Below are positions 56,444-64,000 of a stretch of DNA of 64,000 nt, piece after piece. Position 1 is the stretch's first letter, and each line of letters begins with the position of its first letter. A program made the translations under genes and the position numbers. Source of the DNA: Omphiscola glabra (lineage: Eukaryota; Mollusca; Gastropoda; Lymnaeidae); NCBI GenBank assembly GCA_964017045.1, contig OZ024797.1, forward strand, positions 15,206,363-15,270,362. Reading direction: 5' to 3'. The notes beneath the pieces are model-generated. The model was not told where the DNA came from and ran no database searches. It worked only from the letters and a program-made list of their open reading frames with translations.

Positions 56444-59400
56444 AGTAGTAGTTGTTGTTGTTGTTGTTGTAGTAGTAGTTGTTGTTGTTGTTGTAGTAGT
56501 TGTTGTTGTTGTTGTTGTAGTAGTTGTTGTTGTTGTTGTTGTAGTAGTTGTTGTTGTTGTTGTTGTAGTAGTAGTTGTTGTTGTTGTTGTAGTAGTAGTT
56601 GTTGTTGTTGTTGTTGTTGTAGTTGTTGTTGTTGTTGTTGTAGTAGTAGTTGTTGTTGTTGTAGTTGTTGTTGTTGTTGTTGTTGTAGTTGTTGTTGTTG
56701 TTGTTGTTGTAGTTGTAGTAGTTGTTGTTGTAGTTGTTGTTGTTGTTGTTGTAGTAGTAGTTGTTGTTGTTGTTGTTGTAGTAGTTGTTGTTGTTGTTGT
56801 TGTTGTAGTAGTTGTTGTTGTTGTTGTTGTAGTAGTTGTTGTTGTTGTAGTAGTTGTTGTTGTTGTTGTTGTAGTAGTTGTTGTTGTAGTAGTTGTTGTA
56901 GTAGTTGTTGTTGTTGTTGTTGTTGTTGTTGTAGTAGTTGTTGTTGTTGTAGTAGTTGTTGTAGTAGTTGTTGTAGTAGTTGTTGTAGTAGTTGTTGTAG
57001 TAGTTGTTGTTGTTGTAGTAGTTGTTGTAGTAGTTGTTGTAGTTGTTGTTGTAGTAGTGTTGTAGTAGTTGTTGTAGTAGTTGTTGTAGTTGTTGTTGTA
57101 GTAGTTGTTGTAGTAGTTGTTGTAGTAGTTGTTGTTGTAGTTGTTGTGTGAGTTGTTGTAGTAGTTGTTGTAGTTGTTGTTGTTGTAGTAGTTGTTGTAG
57201 TAGTTGTTGTTGTTGTTGTTGTTGTTTAGTAGTTGTTGTAGTAGTTGTTGTAGTAGTTGTTGTAGTAGTTGTAGTAGTGTTAGTAGTTGTTGTAGTGTGT
57301 GTTGTTGTAGTTGTTGTAGTATGTTGTTGTGTAGTAGTTGTTGTAGTAGTTGTTGTAGTTTGTTGTAGTAGTTGTTGTAGTAGTTGTTGTAGTAGTTGTT
57401 GTTAGTTGTTGTAGTAGTTGTTGTAGTAGTTGTTGTAGTAGTTGTTGTTGTTGTAGTAGTGTGTAGTAGTTGTTGTAGTAGTTGTTGTTGTTGTAGTAGT
57501 TGTTGTTGTTGTAGTAGTTGTTGTAGTAGTTGTTGTAGTAGTTGTTGTAGTAGTTGTTGTTAGTAGTTGTTGTTGTTGTAGTAGTTGTTGTAGTTTGTAG
57601 TAGTTGTAGTTGTTGTAGTAGTTGTTGTTGTAGTAGTTGTTGTAGTAGTTGTTGTTGTGTAGTAGTTGTTGTAGTAGTTGTTGTAGTAGTTGTTGTAGTT
57701 GTTGTTTGTAGTAGTTGTTGTTGTTGTAGTAGTTGTTGTAGTAGTTGTTGTAGTAGTTGTTGTAGTAGTTGTTGTTGTTGTAGTAGTTGTTGTAGTAGTT
57801 GTTGTAGTAGTTGTTGTAGTAGTTGTTGTTGTTGTTGTTGTAGTAGTTGTTGTAGTAGTTGTTGTAGTAGTTGTTGTTGTTGTTGTTGTAGTAGTTGTTG
57901 TAGTAGTTGTTGTAGTAGTTGTTGTAGTAGTTGTTGTAGTAGTTGTTGTTGTTGTGTTGTAGTAGTTGTTGTTGTTGTAGTAGTTGTTGTAGTAGTTGTT
58001 GTTGTTGTAGTAGTTGTTGTAGTTGTTGTTGTAGTAGTTGTTGTAGTAGTTGTTGTTGTTGTTGTAGTTGTTGTTGTTGTAGTAGTTGTTGTAGTAGTTG
58101 TTGTAGTAGTTGTTGTAGTAGTTGTTGTAGTAGTTGTTGTAGTAGTTGTTGTTGTTGTAGTAGTTGTTGTTGTTGTAGTAGTTGTTGTTGTGTAGTTGTT
58201 GTTGTTGTAGTAGTTGTTGTAGTAGTTGTTGTAGTAGTTGTTGTAGTAGTTGTTGTAGTAGTTGTTGTAGTAGTTGTTGTAGTAGTTGTTGTAGTAGTTG
58301 TTGTATGTTTGTAGTAGTTGTTTGTTGTTGTAGTAGTTGTTGTAGTAGTTGTTGTTGTAGTAGTTGTTGTTGTTGTAGTAGTTGTTGTAGTAGTTGTTGT
58401 TGTAGTAGTTGTTGTAGTAGTTGTTGTTGTAGTTTGTTGTAGTAGTTGTTGTAGTAGTTGTTGTAGTAGTTGTTAGTTGTTGTAGTAGTTGTTGTAGTAG
58501 TTGTTGTTGTTGTAGTAGTTGTTGTAGTAGTTGTTGTAGTAGTTGTTGTAGTAGTTGTTGTAGTAGTTGTTGTAGTAGTTGTTGTAGTAGTTGTTGTTGT
58601 AGTAGTTGTGTTGTTGTTGTTGTAGTTGTTGTTGTAGTAGTTGTTGTAGTAGTTGTTGTAGTAGTTGTTGTTGTAGTTGTTGTTGTTGTAGTAGTTGTTG
58701 TTGTAGTAGATGTTGTTGTTGTAGTGTTGTTGAGTAGTTGTTGTAGTAGTGGTTGTGGTAGTAGTTGTTGTTGTTGTAGTAGTTGTTGTAGTAGTTGTTG
58801 NNNNNNNNNNNNNNNNNNNNNNNNNNNNNNNNNNNNNNNNNNNNNNNNNNNNNNNNNNNNNNNNNNNNNNNNNNNNNNNNNNNNNNNNNNNNNNNNNNNN
58901 NNNNNNNNNNNNNNNNNNNNNNNNNNNNNNNNNNNNNNNNNNNNNNNNNNNNNNNNNNNNNNNNNNNNNNNNNNNNNNNNNNNNNNNNNNNNNNNNNNNN
59001 GTTGTAGTTGTAGTAGTAGTTGTTGTTGTTGTTGTAGTTGTTGTTGTTGTTGTAGTAGTAGTTGTTGTTGTTGTTGTAGTTGTAGTAGTAGTTGTTGTTG
59101 TAGTAGTAGTTGTTGTTGTTGTTGTAGTTGTAGTAGTTGTTGTTGTAGTAGTAGTTGTTGTTGTTGTTGTAGTAGTAGTAGTAGTTGTTGTTGTAGTAGT
59201 AGTTGTTGTTGTTGTTGTAGTAGTAGTTGTTGTTGTTGTTGTAGTTGTAGTAGTAGTTGTTGTTGTTGTTGTAGTTGTTGTTGTTGTTGTAGTAGTAGTT
59301 GTTGTTGTTGTTGTTGTTGTAGTAGTAGTTGTTGTTGTTGTTGTAGTAGTAGTTGTTGTTGTTGTTGTTGTAGTAGTAGTTGTTGTTGTTGTTGTAGTTG

Positions 59401-62400
59401 TTGTTGTTGTTGTAGTTGTAGTAGTAGTTGTTGTTGTTGTTGTAGTAGTTGTTGTTGTTGTTGTTGTTGTAGTAGTTGTTGTTGTTGTTGTTGTTGTAGT
59501 AGTAGTTGTTGTTGTTGTTGTAGTAGTAGTTGTTGTTGTTGTTGTAGTTGTAGTAGTAGTTGTTGTTGTTGTTGTAGTTGTAGTTGTTGTTGTAGTAGTA
59601 GTTGTTGTTGTTGTTGTTGTAGTAGTAGTTGTTGTAGTTGTTGTAGTAGTTGTTGTAGTAGTTGTTGTTGTAGTAGTTGTTGTAGTAGTTGTTGTAGTTG
59701 TTGTTGTAGTAGTTGTTGTTGTAGTAGTTGTTGTTGTAGTAGTTGTTGTTGTAGTAGTTGTTGTTGTAGTAGTTGTTGTTGTAGTAGTTGTTGTTGTAGT
59801 AGTTGTTGTTGTAGTAGTTGTTGTTGTAGTAGTTGTTGTTGTAGTAGTTGTTGTAGTAGTTGTTGTTGTAGTAGTTGTTGTAGTAGTTGTTGTTGTAGTA
59901 GTTGTTGTTGTAGTAGTTGTTGTAGTAGTAGTTGTTGTAGTAGTTGTTGTTGTAGTAGTTGTTGTAGTAGTTGTTGTTGTAGTAGTTGTTGTAGTAGTTG
60001 TTGTAGTAGTAGTTGTTGTAGTAGTTGTTGTAGTAGTTGTTGTTGTAGTAGTTGTTGTAGTAGTTGTTGTTGTAGTTGTTGTAGTAGTTGTTGTAGTAGT
60101 TGTTGTAGTAGTTGTTGTAGTAGTTGTTGTAGTAGTTGTTGTAGTAGTTGTTGTTGTAGTTGTTGTAGTAGTTGTTGTTGTAGTAGTTGTTGTAGTAGTT
60201 GTTGTAGTAGTAGTTGTTGTAGTAGTTGTTGTAGTAGTTGTTGTTGTAGTAGTTGTTGTAGTTGTTGTAGTAGTTGTTGTAGTAGTTGTTGTAGTAGTTG
60301 TTGTTGTAGTAGTTGTTGTAGTAGTTGTTGTAGTAGTTGTTGTTGTAGTAGTTGTTGTTGTAGTAGTTGTTGTTGTAGTAGTTGTTGTTGTAGTAGTTGT
60401 TGTAGTAGTTGTTGTTGTAGTAGTTGTTGTAGTAGTTGTTGTTGTAGTAGTTGTTGTTGTTGTAGTAGTTGTTGTTGTAGTAGTTGTTGTTGTAGTAGTT
60501 GTTGTTGTAGTAGTAGTTGTTGTTGTAGTAGTTGTTGTAGTAGTTGTTGTTGTAGTAGTTGTTGTTGTAGTAGTTGTTGTAGTAGTTGTTGTTGTAGTAG
60601 TTGTTGTTGTAGTAGTTGTTGTTGTAGTAGTTGTTGTTGTAGTAGTTGTTGTTGTAGTAGTTGTTGTAGTAGTTGTTGTAGTTGTTGTTGTAGTAGTTGT
60701 TGTTGTAGTAGTTGTTGTTGTAGTAGTTGTTGTTGTAGTAGTTGTTGTTGTAGTAGTGTTGTTGTAGTAGTTGTTGTTGTAGTAGTTGTTGTTGTAGTAG
60801 TTGTTGTTGTAGTAGTTGTTGTTGTAGTAGTTGTTGTTGTAGTAGTTGTTGTTGTAGTAGTTGTTGTTGTAGTAGTTGTTGTTGTTGTTGTAGTAGTTGT
60901 TGTTGTAGTAGTTGTTGTTGTAGTAGTTGTTGTTGTAGTAGTTGTTGTTGTAGTAGTTGTTGTAGTAGTTGTTGTAGTAGTTGTTGTAGTAGTTGTTGTT
61001 GTAGTAGTTGTTGTAGTTGTTGTAGTAGTTGTTGTAGTAGTTGTTGTAGTTGTTGTTGTAGTAGTTGTTGTAGTTGTTGTTGTTGTTGTTGTTGTAGTAG
61101 TTGTTGTTGTAGTAGTTGTTGTAGTAGTTGTTGTTGTTGTTGTTGTAGTAGTTGTTGTAGTAGTTGTTGTAGTTGTTGTTGTAGTAGTTGTTGTAGTAGT
61201 TGTTGTTGTTGTTGTAGTAGTTGTTGTAGTTGTTGTTGTAGTAGTTGTTGTAGTAGTTGTTGTAGTTGTTGTTGTAGTAGTTGTTGTTGTAGTAGTTGTT
61301 GTAGTAGTTGTTGTAGTTGTTGTTGTAGTAGTTGTTGTAGTAGTTGTTGTTGTTGTTGTTGTAGTAGTTGTTGTAGTTGTTGTTGTAGTAGTTGTTGTAG
61401 TTGTTGTTGTAGTAGTTGTTGTAGTAGTTGTTGTTGTAGTAGTTGTTGTTGTAGTTGTTGTAGTAGTTGTTGTTGTAGTTGTTGTTGTTGTAGTTGTTGT
61501 TGTAGTAGTTGTAGTAGTTGTTGTAGTAGTTGTTGTAGTTGTTGTAGTAGTTGTTGTTGTTGTTGTAGTTGTTGTAGTAGTTGTAGTAGTTGTTGTTGTT
61601 GTTGTTGTTGTTGTAGTAGTTGTAGTAGTTGTTGTAGTTGTTGTAGTTGTTGTAGTTGTAGTAGTTGTTGTAGTTGTTGTAGTAGTTGTTGTAGTTGTAG
61701 TAGTTGTTGTAGTTGTTGTAGTTGTAGTAGTTGTAGTAGTTGTTGTAGTTGTTGTAGTTGTTGTAGTTGTTGTAGTTGTTGTAGTTGTTGTAGTTGTTGT
61801 AGTTGTTGTAGTTGTTGTAGTTGTAGTAGTTGTTGTAGTTGTTGTAGTTGTTGTAGTTGTTGTAGTTGTTGTAGTTGTAGTAGTTGTAGTAGTTGTTGTA
61901 GTTGTAGTAGTTGTTGTAGTTGTTGTAGTTGTTGTAGTTGTAGTAGTTGTTGTAGTTGTAGTAGTTGTAGTAGTTGTAGTAGTTGTAGTAGTTGTAGTAG
62001 TTGTTGTAGTTGTAGTAGTTGTTGTAGTTGTAGTAGTTGTTGTAGTTGTTGTAGTTGTAGTAGTTGTTGTAGTTGTAGTAGTTGTTGTAGTTGTTGTAGT
62101 TGTAGTAGTTGTTGTAGTTGTAGTAGTTGTTGTAGTTGTAGTAGTTGTTGTAGTTGTTGTAGTTGTTGTAGTTGTTGTAGTTGTTGTAGTTGTAGTAGTT
62201 GTAGTAGTTGTAGTAGTTGTTGTAGTTGTTGTAGTTGTTGTAGTTGTTGTAGTTGTAGTAGTTGTAGTAGTTGTTGTAGTTGTTGTAGTTGTTGTAGTTG
62301 TAGTAGTTGTTGTAGTTGTTGTAGTTGTTGTAGTTGTAGTAGTTGTTGTAGTTGTTGTAGTTGTAGTAGTTGTTGTAGTTGTAGTAGTTGTAGTAGTTGT

Positions 62401-64000
62401 TGTAGTTGTAGTAGTTGTTGTAGTTGTAGTAGTTGTTGTAGTTGTTGTAGTTGTTGTAGTTGTTGTAGTTGTTGTAGTTGTAGTAGTTGTAGTAGTTGTT
62501 GTAGTTGTTGTAGTTGTTGTAGTTGTAGTAGTTGTTGTAGTTGTTGTAGTTGTTGTAGTTGTAGTAGTTGTTGTAGTTGTTGTAGTTGTAGTAGTTGTTG
62601 TAGTTGTAGTAGTTGTAGTAGTTGTTGTAGTTGTAGTAGTTGTTGTAGTTGTAGTAGTTGTTGTAGTTGTTGTAGTTGTAGTAGTTGTAGTAGTTGTTGT
62701 AGTTGTTGTAGTTGTTGTAGTTGTTGTAGTTGTAGTAGTTGTAGTAGTTGTTGTAGTTGTTGTAGTTGTTGTAGTTGTAGTAGTTGTTGTAGTTGTTGTA
62801 GTTGTTGTAGTTGTAGTAGTTGTTGTAGTTGTTGTAGTTGTAGTAGTTGTTGTAGTTGTAGTAGTTGTAGTAGTTGTTGTAGTTGTAGTAGTTGTTGTAG
62901 TTGTAGTAGTTGTTGTAGTTGTTGTAGTTGTAGTAGTTGTAGTAGTTGTTGTAGTTGTTGTAGTTGTAGTAGTTGTTGTAGTTGTAGTAGTTGTAGTAGT
63001 TGTTGTAGTTGTAGTAGTTGTTGTAGTTGTTGTAGTAGTTGTTGTAGTTGTTGTAGTTGTAGTAGTTGTTGTAGTTGTAGTAGTTGTAGTAGTTGTTGTA
63101 GTTGTAGTAGTTGTTGTAGTTGTAGTAGTTGTTGTAGTTGTTGTAGTTGTAGTAGTTGTTGTAGTTGTTGTAGTTGTTGTAGTTGTTGTAGTTGTAGTAG
63201 TTGTTGTAGTTGTAGTAGTTGTTGTAGTTGTAGTAGTTGTTGTAGTTGTTGTAGTTGTAGTAGTTGTTGTAGTTGTTGTAGTTGTAGTAGTTGTAGTAGT
63301 TGTTGTAGTTGTAGTAGTTGTAGTAGTTGTTGTAGTTGTTGTAGTAGTTGTAGTAGTTGTTGTAGTTGTAGTAGTTGTAGTAGTTGTTGTAGTTGTAGTA
63401 GTTGTAGTAGTTGTAGTAGTTGTAGTAGTTGTTGTAGTTGTAGTAGTTGTTGTAGTTGTAGTAGTTGTAGTAGTTGTTGTAGTTGTAGTAGTTGTTGTAG
63501 TTGTTGTAGTTGTAGTAGTTGTAGTAGTTGTTGTAGTTGTTGTAGTTGTAGTAGTTGTAGTAGTTGTTGTAGTTGTAGTAGTTGTTGTAGTTGTTGTAGT
63601 TGTTGTAGTTGTAGTAGTTGTTGTAGTTGTAGTAGTTGTTGTAGTTGTAGTAGTTGTAGTAGTTGTTGTAGTTGTAGTAGTTGTTGTAGTTGTTGTAGTT
63701 GTAGTAGTTGTAGTAGTTGTTGTAGTTGTAGTAGTTGTTGTAGTTGTAGTAGTTGTAGTAGTTGTAGTAGTTGTTGTAGTTGTAGTAGTTGTTGTAGTTG
63801 TAGTAGTTGTTGTAGTTGTAGTAGTTGTTGTAGTTGTAGTAGTTGTTGTAGTTGTAGTAGTTGTTGTAGTTGTTGTAGTTGTAGTAGTTGTTGTAGTTGT
63901 AGTAGTTGTTGTAGTTGTAGTAGTTGTTGTAGTTGTAGTAGTTGTTGTAGTTGTAGTAGTTGTTGTAGTTGTAGTAGTTGTTGTAGTTGTTGTAGTTGTA
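56286..64000. repeat. 7.7-kb (GTT/GTA)n trinucleotide array
   Basis: The region is built almost only from GTT and GTA triplets and continues past the window end. Three zones can be told apart: 56286 to about 56950 with long GTT runs between GTA pairs; about 56950-61500 dominated by two or three GTT-type triplets then a GTA pair; and about 61500-64000 with shorter mixed runs. The poly-valine frames (up to 672 residues, counting the gap) reflect GTN = Val and are not genes. Confidence 0.98.
58801..59000. other. Assembly gap (200 N)
   Basis: Exactly 200 unknown bases inside the trinucleotide array. The round number suggests a placeholder, so the true array length is unknown. Confidence 0.99.

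Noticed and set aside
58749..60767. 672-residue poly-valine frame
   Set aside because: GTT and GTA both encode valine; the frame also spans the 200-N gap.
1..64000. tRNA, rRNA or snRNA genes
   Set aside because: Reading both strands, no recognisable cloverleaf A/B box pair or conserved rRNA/snRNA segment was seen. A covariance-model scan would be needed to exclude them fully.

Overview
This is a window of eukaryotic, almost certainly metazoan, nuclear DNA. It has no operon structure, no compact gene packing and no ribosome-binding sites. It holds non-LTR, Penelope-like, hAT-like and Harbinger-like transposon remnants and more than fifty different tandem-repeat arrays. The transposon mix and a LINE/SINE-type 3' end near 45.2 kb would fit a lophotrochozoan such as a mollusc, but that is only an inference. 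No complete host gene can be supported. Two short stretches (16.3-16.5 kb and 44.65-44.9 kb) look faintly like exon fragments.

Layout. From 0 to 34 kb there is a near-continuous succession of minisatellites with units of 10-84 bp, separated by AT-rich or low-complexity DNA. Each array has its own unit. Two copies of one hAT-type MITE family (3.46 kb and 37.9 kb) and two copies of a second family (21.15 kb and 55.1 kb) are visible; three of the four have a recognisable 8-bp target-site duplication close to or exactly matching on both sides. At 35.0-37.1 kb, on the minus strand, lies a 5'-truncated, mutated LINE (RTE/BovB-like C-terminus) with a (GAT)n tail, inserted into a 36-bp tandem repeat. 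At 39.5-41.3 kb is a 1.76-kb array of a 24-bp dimeric unit. At 41.8 kb is a 93-bp Harbinger-like MITE with TAA duplications. At 42.8-43.9 kb is a hAT-like element whose interior has expanded into a 31-bp minisatellite. At 49.15-50.30 kb a 5'-truncated Penelope-like element carrying a GIY-YIG endonuclease reading frame interrupts a 39-bp satellite. The tail of that element, the satellite and a unique flank were then duplicated head-to-tail (50248-51601 and 51602-52799). From 56.29 kb to the window end is a 7.7-kb array built from only two triplets, GTT and GTA, with a 200-bp assembly gap at 58801-59000.

How it fits together. The long open frames in the window are nearly all products of tandem repeats that lack stop codons, not genes. 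The coherent biological story is transposon insertion into and alongside tandem arrays, followed by local expansion, contraction and segmental duplication. The Penelope/39-bp-satellite locus is the clearest example: the order insertion, then duplication, then loss or gain of exactly four monomers can be read from the sequence. A hammerhead-ribozyme-like core just downstream of the Penelope frame is the most interesting functional candidate. I found no clear novel multi-gene system.
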